From contig JAEXBS010000047.1 in NCBI GenBank assembly GCA_023393915.1, positions 248,001 through 312,000 on the forward strand: a stretch of DNA of 64,000 nt, given 5' to 3'. Both the position numbers and the translations under genes were made by a program. The notes beneath the pieces were generated by a model. It worked only from the letters and a program-made list of their open reading frames with translations. It searched no databases and was not told the DNA's origin. Positions within the stretch are counted from its first letter, which is position 1; every line of letters starts with the position of its first letter. The DNA is from Bacteroidota bacterium. GTDB taxonomy: Bacteria > Bacteroidota > Bacteroidia > Flavobacteriales > Weeksellaceae. This document shows positions 14,767-23,705 of the stretch, piece after piece.

Positions 14767-16239
14767 ATGCAAGCAGCGTTAGAAATAAGAGATGTTGATG
14801 TTACCAAAACGTGGGTGTTAGAATCCACGCTTAACTTCACTCGTTATTTCTTCAAGAATAATTTTGGCAAGAAATTCATAGTCAATGGTCACCATAAAAC
14901 AATTTGTGATGCACTTGACAAAGTCGTAAGAGGCGAAATTATCAGGCTAATTATAAACATCGCTCCTAGGTATTCTAAAACAGAACTGGTAGTGAAAAAT
15001 TTCGTTGCCTATGGCCTAGGAATTAACCCCGCAGCTAAGTTCATTCACCTATCCTACTCGGCAGATCTAGCCATGGATAACAGCCGAGAGGTTCAAGATA
15101 CAATTCAATCAGACGCATTCCAGGAACTATTCGATATAGAGCTGGAGAGCAGAAGCAAAAAGAAGTGGAAAACCACAGCAGGAGGAGGCATGTATGCCGT
15201 TTCTTCAGCTGGTCAGGTTACAGGGTTTGGAGCCGGTGCCGTTCAAGAAGATGACAGCCAAGAAAATGAAGATTTTGAAGACTTTTTTCCCTATTATGAC
15301 TCCGGATTTTCCGGTGCCATTATCATCGACGACCCGATTAAGCCGGATGACGCGCAAAGTGACACGGTTAGAGAGGCGGTAAATCAAAAATTTGATACTA
15401 CCATCCGAAATAGGGTAAACAGCCGTAAAACGCCAATTATAATCATCATGCAAAGACTCCATCAAAAGGATCTTTGCGGATATCTTAAGGACCTAGAGGG
15501 CGACGAATGGACAGTAATTGAATTGCCATGCCTTACCACGGACCCAAACACTGGAGAAGAAGTAGCCTTATGGCCCCACAAACATACAGTAGCTGAGCTC
15601 CACGATATGAGGCTTAAAAATCCATTCGTATTTGAGACTCAGTACCAGCAAAATCCTAAGCCTAAGGAAGGTCTGATGTATGAACGAGGCTTCAGGGAAT
15701 ATGACTACCCTACCATCCCTTACACCCCTCAGAACATTTGGAAGAATTACACCGATACCGCCGACACCGGTAGTGACTACCTATGTTCCATCAACTACGT
15801 AGAAGGAGCGTTAGGAAACTACGTTACGGATGTTCTTTTCACAAAGAAGCCAATGGAGTACACCGAGGTGAAAACAGCCGAAATGCTAGCCAAAGAGAAC
15901 ATTGCTATTGCCAACATTGAAAGCAATAACGGAGGACGAAGCTTTGCCCGAAATGTCGAGACGCAAACAAGGCAGCTCGGTAACTATACCACTGAATTCA
16001 ACGCCTTTTTTCAAAGTGCTAACAAGCAAGTAAGAATATTTACAAAAAGCAACGAGGTACAAAATCTCACCTTTTTTCCACGAGGCTGGGATAAGATGTG
16101 GCCTGAATTCTATCAGCATGTAACCAGCTATATGAAGACAGGGAACAACAAACATGATGACAGTCCGGATGTACTTACAGGAATGGTAGAAATGAGAGAT
16201 CAAAGCATTGGCGATAGCGCTGAAGGATATTTTGCATAA
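14767..16239 (+). CDS. terL: Terminase large subunit
   Basis: The protein has 490 residues. The ATPase domain has a Walker A variant IAPRYSKTE (residues 65-73), the adenine-side IHLSYSADLAMDNSREV, and Walker B GAIIIDDPIKPDDA followed by the coupling segment IIIIMQRLHQKDLCGYL. The C-terminal nuclease begins about residue 330 with DTADTGSDYLCSI, supplying the first catalytic Asp, and ends with HDDSPDVLTGMVE. It is of normal length and seems complete. It translocates DNA into the prohead and cuts concatemers, with the small subunit encoded just before and the portal just after. Confidence 0.92.
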   Translation: MQAALEIRDVDVTKTWVLESTLNFTRYFFKNNFGKKFIVNGHHKTICDALDKVVRGEIIRLIINIAPRYSKTELVVKNFVAYGLGINPAAKFIHLSYSADLAMDNSREVQDTIQSDAFQELFDIELESRSKKKWKTTAGGGMYAVSSAGQVTGFGAGAVQEDDSQENEDFEDFFPYYDSGFSGAIIIDDPIKPDDAQSDTVREAVNQKFDTTIRNRVNSRKTPIIIIMQRLHQKDLCGYLKDLEGDEWTVIELPCLTTDPNTGEEVALWPHKHTVAELHDMRLKNPFVFETQYQQNPKPKEGLMYERGFREYDYPTIPYTPQNIWKNYTDTADTGSDYLCSINYVEGALGNYVTDVLFTKKPMEYTEVKTAEMLAKENIAIANIESNNGGRSFARNVETQTRQLGNYTTEFNAFFQSANKQVRIFTKSNEVQNLTFFPRGWDKMWPEFYQHVTSYMKTGNNKHDDSPDVLTGMVEMRDQSIGDSAEGYFA

Positions 16240-16273
16240 CTGAAAAACTAACCCCCTCAATAAAAATTGAGCG

Positions 16274-17764
16274 ATGAGCGATAAAAAACTAACCCAACAG
16301 GAAAAAATCAAAGAAGTACTATCTGTATCGGATAGCGCTGGAATTGAGGATGCACTAAAGCATTTGAAAACTGGACGATCAGGCGATATCCCTGATGTGG
16401 AATCAATACTCAAGCAGCTAGATCCTGCCAAGCATGGTGTAATGGACGAGAATACTCGTAAAAACAAGCATGTGAAAGCTGATGAAGGGGAACGAGCTGA
16501 TGCGGGAACAAAGTCTGTAATGGTGAACGGACAGAAGAAGGAAATTCCTATGAAAATAGAGAAAGTTTCCAGGGTACCGCTCGCTTATCAAAGATTAATT
16601 GTCTCCAGAGCTGTAGCGTTCTTCTTTGGATTCCCGGTTAACTATTATTTTGCTTCTGAGGATGCACAACAACTGCAAGTTTATGATGCGCTGGAAAGGA
16701 TCCTTCACGATAACAAAGAAAAGTATTTCAACCGTGAAATTGCAAGAGAGCTATTCTCCTATACTGAAGTAGCTGAGCTTTGGTTCCCTGTTGAAACAGA
16801 AACAGTGCACGAGCTCTATGGGTTCCCATCGAAATTTAAGCTTCGAGTAATGGCGATCAAACCTTCAGACAACATGGAGCTCTATCCGTTCTTCGATGAA
16901 GCTGGAGACCTTCTAGCCTTCTCAAGATCTTACAAGCGTAAGGAAGGTGAGGAGGATATCGAATATTTTGAGACCTACACGGATCAAGCCATTCATAAAT
17001 TCAGAAAGAAAGACGATTGGGAGGTGGAAGAAGGATTTCCACGTGTGAACACACTCGGAAAAATACCTATTGTGTACGCTAGGCAACCGGAGACTGAGTG
17101 GAACCCGGTACAACCAATAATCGAAAGTGATGAAGAGTTAATTTCTAACTTTTCAGACACGAATAAATACCACTCCTCTCCTACTATCGCTATCAAAGGA
17201 AAGGTTCTAGGATTCGCCAAAAAAGGAGAAGCCGGAAAGGTGATCGAGATGGGTACCGATGCAGATGCTAAATACCTGGAATGGTCCAATGCCTCTGAAA
17301 GTGTGAACACGGAACACAGGATGAATAGAGAGGCCATCTTCGAGCTTACTCAGACTCCGGATATTTCAGCTCATATATCTTCAGGAATCGGAAATATTGG
17401 AGTAGCTGCGCAAAAGATGTTATTCTTTGATGCGCACCTAAAAGTGATGAACAAAGAGGAGATCCTGGGTGAATACCTTCAGCGCCGGGTAAACGTAATT
17501 AAAGCTTTTATAGCCAACTTCAATGTCGCGTTAAGCAATGCGGCCGCCTCAGCTGTTATAACTCCAGAAATCACTCCGTACATGATGGGAGACCAACGCG
17601 AAACAGTTGCCAATATCTCTACTGCCATTGCTGGAGGATTCATGAGTAAGAAGACAGCGGTTAAAGAAGCTGGATTTGTGGATGACGTCGATCAGGAAGT
17701 TGAAGACATCATAGAGGAAGAAAGAGCAGCACAGGTGCTAAATATGTTTCCACCGGCTGAGTAA
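16274..17764 (+). CDS. Portal protein (SPP1 gp6 type)
   Basis: The protein has 496 residues. The pattern of SPP1-type portals is visible: IEKVSRVPLAYQRLIVSRAV, AFFFGFPVNYYF, LFSYTEVAELWFPVE, KIPIVYARQPETEW, then a helical stretch with a C-terminal EVEDIIEEERAAQVL. It is a normal length. It forms the dodecameric DNA gate at one capsid vertex, docking the terminase and later the neck. It lies directly after the large terminase gene. Confidence 0.88.
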   Translation: MSDKKLTQQEKIKEVLSVSDSAGIEDALKHLKTGRSGDIPDVESILKQLDPAKHGVMDENTRKNKHVKADEGERADAGTKSVMVNGQKKEIPMKIEKVSRVPLAYQRLIVSRAVAFFFGFPVNYYFASEDAQQLQVYDALERILHDNKEKYFNREIARELFSYTEVAELWFPVETETVHELYGFPSKFKLRVMAIKPSDNMELYPFFDEAGDLLAFSRSYKRKEGEEDIEYFETYTDQAIHKFRKKDDWEVEEGFPRVNTLGKIPIVYARQPETEWNPVQPIIESDEELISNFSDTNKYHSSPTIAIKGKVLGFAKKGEAGKVIEMGTDADAKYLEWSNASESVNTEHRMNREAIFELTQTPDISAHISSGIGNIGVAAQKMLFFDAHLKVMNKEEILGEYLQRRVNVIKAFIANFNVALSNAAASAVITPEITPYMMGDQRETVANISTAIAGGFMSKKTAVKEAGFVDDVDQEVEDIIEEERAAQVLNMFPPAE

Positions 17765-17769
17765 TAAAA

Positions 17770-17837
17770 AAGGGTAATTTACCCTTGCTTTTTCACGCAA
17801 ACAAAGCGTTTAGAGAGTGTCAAAAGGTAAATTTACC
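17770..17837 (+). terminator. Hairpins after portal gene; candidate terminator/attenuator
   Basis: AAGGGTAATTTACCCTT (17770-17786) is a near-perfect 17-bp palindrome followed by GCTTTTT, like a weak intrinsic terminator. A second related palindrome GGTAAATTTACC lies at 17826-17837. The repeated GGTAA/TTACC core may instead be a protein-binding site. The 135-bp gap to the next gene is unusual for this compact operon. Confidence 0.4.
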
Positions 17838-17899
17838 TCACTTTTGAAAATACATAAACGAGTGTTAATTTATATACAAAATCTTGTAAAAATTATATA

Positions 17900-18379
17900 A
17901 TGGGATTCAAAGCGCAGCATAACCTATCCGACATCCACAAAAACCATAAGTTATTCCTTAACCGGGTTAATACTTCGCTTATTGAAGCTCTTAACCGTAC
18001 CCTCCAGGAAGTAACCAATTTAGCGAAAAACACTGACACTTATACGGACCGGACAAACAATCTTAGATCCTCGATAGGTTACGTTCTCTACAAGGATGGG
18101 CAAAAGATTGCTGCGAGCTTTGGAAAGCAAGGAAAAGGGGTTGAAGGCGACGGGGCCCAAGGGGTTGCTAAAGGTGAGAGCTTTGCCGATGAGGTTGCCG
18201 GAAAATACCAACGAGGATTTGTGGCCGTTCTTGTGGCCGGAATGGAATATGCCGCCTATGTAGAAGCAAAAAACTTCGATGTGATCACTGGAGCTTCCAT
18301 GCGTTTCGATGGAGTGCTAAAAGAAAATCTCAACATCATATCCGAGGTAACAGGAATCGATTTTAGTAAAGCTGAGTAA
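17900..18379 (+). CDS. Neck/head-tail protein (HK97 gp10-like)
   Basis: The protein has 159 residues: an N-terminal helix with NHKLFLNRVNTSLIEALNRTLQEVTNLAK, then DRTNNLRSSIGYVLYKDG, then a C-terminal part ending in MEYAAYVEAKNFDVITGA. NLRSSI...YAAYVEAK is the pattern of HK97-gp10/neck-type proteins. Its stop codon overlaps the next start. It should act in head-tail joining. Confidence 0.65.
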   Translation: MGFKAQHNLSDIHKNHKLFLNRVNTSLIEALNRTLQEVTNLAKNTDTYTDRTNNLRSSIGYVLYKDGQKIAASFGKQGKGVEGDGAQGVAKGESFADEVAGKYQRGFVAVLVAGMEYAAYVEAKNFDVITGASMRFDGVLKENLNIISEVTGIDFSKAE

Positions 18380-19467
18380 TGCCAAACAACCCCCGACGAC
18401 TTTCACCCAATGAGATCCGCAGAATTCAGGAAGCGGAGACAACTCTAGAGGAACTCAAAAAGCTTCTCAAAAATAACTACTCAGCAATTCTAGCATTACA
18501 GCAGGTTCAGCAAGCGTTCAATGAACAAAACGAAAGCTTCTCAGTTCAGCAGAACAGAATCGCAATGAAGAAGATCAATACTATTCTAAAAAAAAGTGCC
18601 GGTAAATTTGATGTCATTATGATAAATTCCATTCAAAAAGAATGGAAGCTAACCAACCCAGCTCTTTGGAAAGGTTTAAAAACGGTTTTTGGAAAAACAC
18701 TGAAGGAAGCGGAACTACTCAATGAGATTCGCTTAAAAGCAATTGCAAACAACCGCAGCTCGGCCGATGAGGCAAGATCATTCTATAATCAAAAGCGAAA
18801 CGGAATGAACATATCCGATCGAGTGTGGAACCTTCACTCCCATATCCCAAAGGAAATGGACGCGCTGATTCAGAACGCTATAAAGCAGGGGAAAAGCGCA
18901 GATGAACTGAGCCGTAATTTAGGCAGATACCTGAACGAACCGGATAAGATCTTCCGTAAGGTTCGAAATAAAAAGACCGGAGAACTGGAATGGAGCGAAG
19001 CGGCAAAAAACTACCATCCTGGTAGAGGAACTTACCGATCTTCGTATAAAAACGCGATGCGATTGGCGCGAACGGAGATTAACCGAGCTTACCGATATTC
19101 TGAATGGCTCGGGTACCAAAATAACAATCAGATCTATGGCTATGAGATTGTTTTGAGTAATAATACAGAAAATCAATGTGAGGTGTGCAAACGGCTTGCT
19201 GGAGTTTATCCCAAGTGGTTTCTATGGACTGGCTGGCATCCGCAATGCCGTTGCCGTATTGTTCCGGTTCTGATGCCTAAGTCCGATTGGGAGATACTAC
19301 TGAAGAAACGTTTTGAAGGTAAAGAAAGCGAGTTTAAACCCGCTTTTATAGAGAATCTTCCATCTCAGTTTGTTGAATATCTTCAAGAGAATTCAAAACG
19401 TATTCAAAGCGCTGCTACGCTTCCGTACTGGTTTGAAGATAATGAGGAGAGGCTTCGGGCGTTGTAG
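18379..19467 (+). CDS. Minor head protein (SPP1 gp7 / Mu F-like)
   Basis: The protein has 362 residues: an N-terminal coiled region, then the head-morphogenesis domain with RLARTEINRAYRYSEWLGYQ, ENQCEVCKRLAGVYPK and WTGWHPQCRCRIVPVLMP. The Cys/His spacing (CxxC, then HxxCxC) is the hallmark of the Mu F / SPP1 gp7 family. These proteins sit inside the capsid near the portal. It is the last forward gene before the reverse-strand block. Confidence 0.88.
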   Translation: MPNNPRRLSPNEIRRIQEAETTLEELKKLLKNNYSAILALQQVQQAFNEQNESFSVQQNRIAMKKINTILKKSAGKFDVIMINSIQKEWKLTNPALWKGLKTVFGKTLKEAELLNEIRLKAIANNRSSADEARSFYNQKRNGMNISDRVWNLHSHIPKEMDALIQNAIKQGKSADELSRNLGRYLNEPDKIFRKVRNKKTGELEWSEAAKNYHPGRGTYRSSYKNAMRLARTEINRAYRYSEWLGYQNNNQIYGYEIVLSNNTENQCEVCKRLAGVYPKWFLWTGWHPQCRCRIVPVLMPKSDWEILLKKRFEGKESEFKPAFIENLPSQFVEYLQENSKRIQSAATLPYWFEDNEERLRAL

Positions 19468-19527
19468 GATTATATTTAAGATTTAATGGATAAAGCTTTT
19501 TGCACTTATCCCACCCATATCTCAAAT

Positions 19528-20184
19528 TTATAAAATTAAATCACTTGTTTCGTTAAGCCTGTGTGCTAATTCACGTTGGTATGCATAATAAGCTTTATTC
19601 CACAGCTTTTCAGGCTGCAATTTGTCCTTATGAATAAATTTTGCATCCTTAACCTTCTTCATATTGAAGTTTTCATCAATGTACAGGAGGCCCGCATAAT
19701 CCGGAACTTCATCTTTCGAAATTAATCCTTCAGGAACTGCGTAAAAAAATTTGTTTGGGAGTTTTTGGTTTTTAAATTCCCGAAAATCAACAGATGAAAA
19801 AGCGCTATATCGTAATCTTACCAAATCGCGACGGTTTAAATTATAGGAATATCGATCTGTATAGTCTTCACAAATCACAAGTTCGGGAAAGTTATTGCAA
19901 AAATCCCAGTCCGGGTTTTGATTGTAAACCTCACGTCCTTTCACTGTGTAGTATTTTTTACCATTAGCTTCGTGTATTACATGTTTCTGTTTTTTGAAAT
20001 CCGCCTTGAAATCTGACCGACTGATTTTTATTTCAACTTCATAGCAAAAGCCAGTCGGGAGAAAGCTTAACCAGTCGCTCTCGTTTTCAAAATAAAACAC
20101 GTTTATAAACTTGTAGTTGTGTGAATAGAAAGCTTTAAATAATGCTTTTTGAATATCTTTTTCTGTCATGGCTTTAGTATTCAT
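19528..20184 (-). CDS. MmcB-like / PD-(D/E)xK nuclease-like protein
   Basis: The protein has 218 residues. The core GFCYEVEIKISRSDFKADFKKQKH (in parts) carries the E-x-K arrangement of restriction-like nucleases, preceded by a strand with VFYFENESDWLSFLPTG. Similar phage-borne proteins are described as MmcB-type DNA-repair nucleases. Activity is not established. It is the last gene of the reverse-strand block, overlapping the SprT-like gene by 11 nt. Confidence 0.55.
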   Translation of the reverse strand: MNTKAMTEKDIQKALFKAFYSHNYKFINVFYFENESDWLSFLPTGFCYEVEIKISRSDFKADFKKQKHVIHEANGKKYYTVKGREVYNQNPDWDFCNNFPELVICEDYTDRYSYNLNRRDLVRLRYSAFSSVDFREFKNQKLPNKFFYAVPEGLISKDEVPDYAGLLYIDENFNMKKVKDAKFIHKDKLQPEKLWNKAYYAYQRELAHRLNETSDLIL

Positions 20185-20860
20185 AATTAATCTGCTCCAA
20201 AAAATCCGAATTACAATCCAGGCAATAAACTTTGAGGTCTTTTTTCCCCCAGATGTTTTGTCCGCAGCCGCAGGAATACTTTACCCTCGTTCCGGTCTTG
20301 GTTCGTTTATTCTCCTCTCTAGGAACAGGAAGAAAAGTAACAGATCCGTATGCATTTGTTTCTTTGCAATACAAGTGAGAGTTTTCTGGTTCTAGTGGTA
20401 AAGGTTCCATATTGTTTTCCTGCAAGCTTTTGAAAGCCTTTTGAAATAGACCCTCCTCGATGACGTAATCACTCATATTTTGGCCTGTAGTCTTGCCTCC
20501 TTCCCTTCCTGTGCTGGAAGGCATAAGTCCTATTTCTATCATCTTATTCGCCCACTGCTTATTGTGGTATCCCTTTCTTCCAGGGTCCCCAAATTCCTCT
20601 TGCCAAAGGTGGCACATCTCATGTACGAGAGTCTGGTGAAACTCCACATCGAACCTCTCTCTAATATGATCCGGATTGATGGATATTTCGTGTACAAGTT
20701 TATCCTCGTTATCAAGCCAGCGGTTAGTTGAGAACATTCCAGCGGTCTTATTTGCTCTAATGAATGTGAGCAATATATCAGGAAGCTTCAGGTCGAAAAG
20801 TTGCTGATTATAGTATCTATAAAGTTGATCTAGGTAGTTGTACTGATTAATTGTATGCAT
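20174..20860 (-). CDS. SprT-like zinc metalloprotease
   Basis: The protein has 228 residues. HQTLVHEMCHLWQ gives HExxH (His80, Glu81, His84), with a later HNKQWANKM supplying a third His, as in SprT/Spartan-type domains. The C-terminus has two Cys pairs (SCGCGQ...YCLDC) resembling a zinc ribbon. SprT-like proteases can cleave DNA-bound proteins; phage copies may remove DNA-protein crosslinks or host factors. The context is the reverse accessory block with nuclease genes. Confidence 0.8.
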   Translation of the reverse strand: MHTINQYNYLDQLYRYYNQQLFDLKLPDILLTFIRANKTAGMFSTNRWLDNEDKLVHEISINPDHIRERFDVEFHQTLVHEMCHLWQEEFGDPGRKGYHNKQWANKMIEIGLMPSSTGREGGKTTGQNMSDYVIEEGLFQKAFKSLQENNMEPLPLEPENSHLYCKETNAYGSVTFLPVPREENKRTKTGTRVKYSCGCGQNIWGKKDLKVYCLDCNSDFLEQINYEY

Positions 20861-21144
20861 TTTTGGACTTTTTCTTTTATATCATTTATAGCATTCTCAC
20901 TATTATTAAGGAGCGTTATAAGGTGTTCTACCTCGTCCTCGGGCACTATCTTAATAATATCCCCATCTTTGTAAGAATAGAGTGAGAACACTTCAATATC
21001 GCTATCTATTCCAAGGGTTACATCTAGACTTGGGCACTCGAGCTCCAGGCTGAAAAGAGCCTCTCCCGTTTCTCTAAAATGTACTTCATCATCATAGTCA
21101 TACCGAACGAAGCCCAAGTCCAGTAGTTTCTTATAGTTTCTCAT
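20830..21144 (-). CDS. Acidic hypothetical protein
   Basis: The protein has 104 residues and is strongly acidic (DVTLGIDSDIEVFSLYSYKDGDIIKIVPEDEVEHLITLLN in parts), with a C-terminal helix. It overlaps both neighbours (31 and 4 nt), as expected in one reverse operon. Small acidic phage proteins sometimes mimic DNA or inhibit host enzymes, but no family is recognised here. Confidence 0.5.
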   Translation of the reverse strand: MRNYKKLLDLGFVRYDYDDEVHFRETGEALFSLELECPSLDVTLGIDSDIEVFSLYSYKDGDIIKIVPEDEVEHLITLLNNSENAINDIKEKVQKCIQLISTTT

Positions 21145-21359
21145 TGATCTTTAATTTTAATTCGGTCGGCTGGCATAGTTATAATTTTAGCCTCCTTAAT
21201 GGTTACCTTGTCAGCATCCCTTTCAAATACTTTCTCACTACACTCCTTAATCGTTGCTTCACGGACTTGTTTCATCGCTGCGATTACTTTCTGTTGCACT
21301 ATGAATGAATCTTTTGAGAAGTTATCCTCTATCAGTTCTTCAAATGTTTTTTCTTTCAT
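21141..21359 (-). CDS. Small hypothetical protein
   Basis: The protein has 72 residues, helical at first (EKTFEELIEDNFSKDSFIVQQKVIAAMKQVREAT in parts), with a short strand-rich end (TIKEAKIITMPADRIKIK). It overlaps its neighbours by 4 nt at both ends, so it is translationally coupled in the reverse operon. Function unknown. Confidence 0.5.
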   Translation of the reverse strand: MKEKTFEELIEDNFSKDSFIVQQKVIAAMKQVREATIKECSEKVFERDADKVTIKEAKIITMPADRIKIKDQ

Positions 21360-21625
21360 CGTATCAAATTATTTTTGTTTGTGATTGAGTGCTTTGTATA
21401 GTGGACTGCTCTTTCAATTTCATAGCTGCTTTGATTTGCGTGGTGAACAGTGGTGACATTCTCCGCTGCATTTTCCAACGCTGCTTTCTGGGCAATGAGG
21501 CAGATATCATCCATTATAATTTCAAAATCTAACAACTTGTGAATGTGGGCGTGCCATAAACTATCCCATTCCTCATATCCATACTCTTGGGCGTAATTGT
21601 TCTTAATTTCTTGAAGTGATTTCAT
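21356..21625 (-). CDS. Small hypothetical protein
   Basis: The protein has 89 residues. It begins with a helix and an aromatic stretch (YAQEYGYEEWDSLWHAHI), then DFEIIMDDICLIAQKAALENAAENV. It overlaps the next gene by 4 nt. No family recognised; it is part of the accessory block. Confidence 0.5.
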   Translation of the reverse strand: MKSLQEIKNNYAQEYGYEEWDSLWHAHIHKLLDFEIIMDDICLIAQKAALENAAENVTTVHHANQSSYEIERAVHYTKHSITNKNNLIR

Positions 21626-21635
21626 TGGTTAATAC

Positions 21636-21968
21636 TTATTGGTTTACTTTTATCCACTCATTTAATTCAATATACCCATTATCATCAAAATCAAAGTCAG
21701 AAGGGTACTTTATACCTCTACGCAAACACCAGAATACGCTATCGCTTAAAACCAATGATTTTAATTTTACGAATTCAAATTCGTAATCAATTTCATCAGT
21801 AGTAGTTTCCTCCAACGCTTCCAAAAGTTCAGCTTTCTCCGCTTCCAGCTTTTGGATCTGCTGGGAATTATCAGTTTTGATTGTGGACTTCAAAGCATCA
21901 AATACTTTATCTGCATGCTCTTTTTGCTCAGGGGTTAAAAATGAGCCTTTATGTTTAGGCGTTTCCAT
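21636..21968 (-). CDS. Small coiled-coil hypothetical protein
   Basis: The protein has 110 residues. After a polar start, a coiled coil (SQQIQKLEAEKAELLEALEE) leads into an acidic domain (YEFEFVKLKSLVLSDSVFWCL). The ATG at 21968 follows an A-rich context. Function unknown; reverse accessory block. Confidence 0.5.
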   Translation of the reverse strand: METPKHKGSFLTPEQKEHADKVFDALKSTIKTDNSQQIQKLEAEKAELLEALEETTTDEIDYEFEFVKLKSLVLSDSVFWCLRRGIKYPSDFDFDDNGYIELNEWIKVNQ

Positions 21969-21999
21969 TGTGTTGTTTTATCGGTTAGAATTTAGGGGG

Positions 22000-22500
22000 T
22001 TAAAAAGGAATTTTCATCCATCTTGAAACTGATTCGGTAATTAGCCAATCATTTGAATTTATTTGATCTACTTGATACCAATCGTAAAATTTAGAACCGT
22101 CCATAAACCCCTCATAACATTGTGCTAAAAACTTCTTTCCAGTAAATGTTTCTGCTAATACAATATCACTTTGTTTGCCATCCCAATTCCCGGTTGAAAC
22201 ACATAACGGTTGTTCTTCTCTAGCGTCAATCCAAGGATATGGCGCTTCTGTTTTTGCCTCATCCCCACCCTCAAACAGTTTGATAAACTCAGGGTAGGAG
22301 AGTTCGGTTTTTTCATTAAACATAATATCCCCACATAACCAATCGCCATTATCGAAATGTAGTTTGTAGTATCTGTCAATTTCAAATAAATTCGTGAAAT
22401 ATGGAACATACTCTCTTTTCTTAAAAAGTAATTGTCTAATTGTTATTCTTTGATCCTCGCTTAACTTGCTAAGGTCTATGTAAATGTTTTCTTTTTTCAT
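22000..22500 (-). CDS. DUF551-like hypothetical protein
   Basis: The protein has 166 residues. The C-terminal part, with PWIDAREEQPLCVST, FLAQCYEGFM and a final SRWMKIPF, fits the DUF551 pattern (a W-containing start and a THWMPLP-like end) seen in many phage proteins. The N-terminal ~70 residues (LSKLSEDQRITIRQLLFKK) are an added domain. The biological role of DUF551 proteins is not known. Confidence 0.55.
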   Translation of the reverse strand: MKKENIYIDLSKLSEDQRITIRQLLFKKREYVPYFTNLFEIDRYYKLHFDNGDWLCGDIMFNEKTELSYPEFIKLFEGGDEAKTEAPYPWIDAREEQPLCVSTGNWDGKQSDIVLAETFTGKKFLAQCYEGFMDGSKFYDWYQVDQINSNDWLITESVSRWMKIPF

Positions 22501-22506
22501 AGCTAT

Positions 22507-22736
22507 TTATTGCTTTTCAAAATAAAATACTCCATCAAAGGGATTATCAATCGTAATATCAAAAGCATCGGCTACATTTTGCATATAAACTTTCCTTCTT
22601 TTCGTAGCGTCAACTGATGTAGTCTTGGGAAGTTTCGCTAACCTATTATGAAAATCCATCATATAATTACGGAACTGTCTTAGATTTTTAGCTCGTTTGT
22701 AGTGTTTTCATTACTTATATTTTTTAGTTCTCTCAT
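22507..22736 (-). pseudogene. Small gene with a one-base frameshift in a homopolymer
   Basis: Reading from the ATG at 22736 gives MRELKNISNENTTNELKI and then a stop. One frame over, LRQFRNYMMDFHNRLAKLPK, then VYMQNVADAFDITIDNP and FDGVFYFEKQ run to the TAA at 22507-22509. The switch falls in a run of five A on the coding strand (22685-22689); one extra A would restore a 77-residue protein. An intact 51-residue ORF from the ATG at 22662 could still be made. The gene is either inactivated, prone to slippage, or affected by a sequencing error. Confidence 0.55.
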
Positions 22737-22817
22737 TTCTCTGTAAGTTTTTTGTAGTTTTTTACACTCAATAGTTTTTGTACGTATATCCGAGTGTTGT
22801 AGGCAATACTACGATGG

Positions 22818-23279
22818 TTATATTACGCCTAAAAACTTAATTAACTCATCACGGAAATTATTGTCAGACCAATCATCTTTTCCCCAAGTCCCTTTTTGTA
22901 GTCTAAATTCCAATGCTTTTAATTCAGTTTCTTCGGGTTGAAATTGTCCTTCCAAACCATAGCATGAGCAATGACTTCCATTTACCTCATATAATTTTCC
23001 GTCTTGTTCAAACAAAACCCAAGCATCACCTGTATAATTCCTATATGAATAGGAAGCAAAAAGGATTTTCTTGTCAGCATATTTTTTCAATGCTTCTTTC
23101 ATTTGAAGTTTCTTTTCTTTCCAATGTTCATTATTTGGATATGGAGGTTCTTTCGCTTCATACTCGCTTCTTGACATATAAATCTCTTCAAAGTCGCATA
23201 TAAGTTGTATTTTTCTTCCTTCTGACCAATCATTAAGATAAACAGGTATTTGTTTTAATATTTCTTCTAAAGTTTTCAT
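22818..23279 (-). CDS. Hypothetical protein
   Basis: The protein has 153 residues. Visible segments are YLNDWSEGRKIQLICDFEEIY, ADKKILFASYSYRNYTGDAW, and VLFEQDGKLYEVNGSHCSCYGL, with the paired Cys in HCSCYG. Similar proteins are found in Bacteroidota phages without a known role. It lies in the reverse accessory block with a ~155-bp gap downstream that holds the start of the frameshifted small gene. Confidence 0.55.
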   Translation of the reverse strand: MKTLEEILKQIPVYLNDWSEGRKIQLICDFEEIYMSRSEYEAKEPPYPNNEHWKEKKLQMKEALKKYADKKILFASYSYRNYTGDAWVLFEQDGKLYEVNGSHCSCYGLEGQFQPEETELKALEFRLQKGTWGKDDWSDNNFRDELIKFLGVI

Positions 23280-23314
23280 AAAATATTTTTTTTAATTAAT
23301 TATTTTCCATAATC

Positions 23315-23701
23315 TTATTTTTCAATCTCAATTTCCTCCTCCTTTAACCCAAACTTCTCGGCTATTTCTGCTAAAGTTAAGGTGCGTTTTTTCTTAACCA
23401 AATAGCCATTATCCTCTAAGAGCTTTTTGGCAATCTCTAACTCCGCTTGTTCCTCTTTCTTCCAAGGCATTACACCTGGAGTTTTACCGCTATGGATGCC
23501 GCTCCAATAAACCTCTTCATCCCAATTGGAGTCATTTATAGGAATGTCACCCCAACAAAAAGACTCGTTCAAAGCCTCCTCAAAACTTGCGTGTTCATCA
23601 TTAAGCCTATCTAATTTGCCTTGATATTCTATCAACACCATTGCTCTTTGATATTGCTCTTCGTTAAGGTTCTCCTCGAACCATTCTTTAGCTGTTTTCA
23701 T
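23315..23701 (-). CDS. Hypothetical acidic protein
   Basis: The protein has 128 residues, acidic, with a Trp-rich middle (NESFCWGDIPINDSNWDEEVYW) and a C-terminal helix (LTLAEIAEKFGLKEEEIEIE) that could be a small winged or HTH-like unit. Function unknown. It is next to the gene at 23706 with a 4-nt gap. Confidence 0.5.
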   Translation of the reverse strand: MKTAKEWFEENLNEEQYQRAMVLIEYQGKLDRLNDEHASFEEALNESFCWGDIPINDSNWDEEVYWSGIHSGKTPGVMPWKKEEQAELEIAKKLLEDNGYLVKKKRTLTLAEIAEKFGLKEEEIEIEK

Positions 23702-23705
23702 ATAG

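Noticed and set aside
15886..16467. 193-codon reverse ORF
   Set aside because: Antisense to the terminase and portal genes, which have clear motifs.
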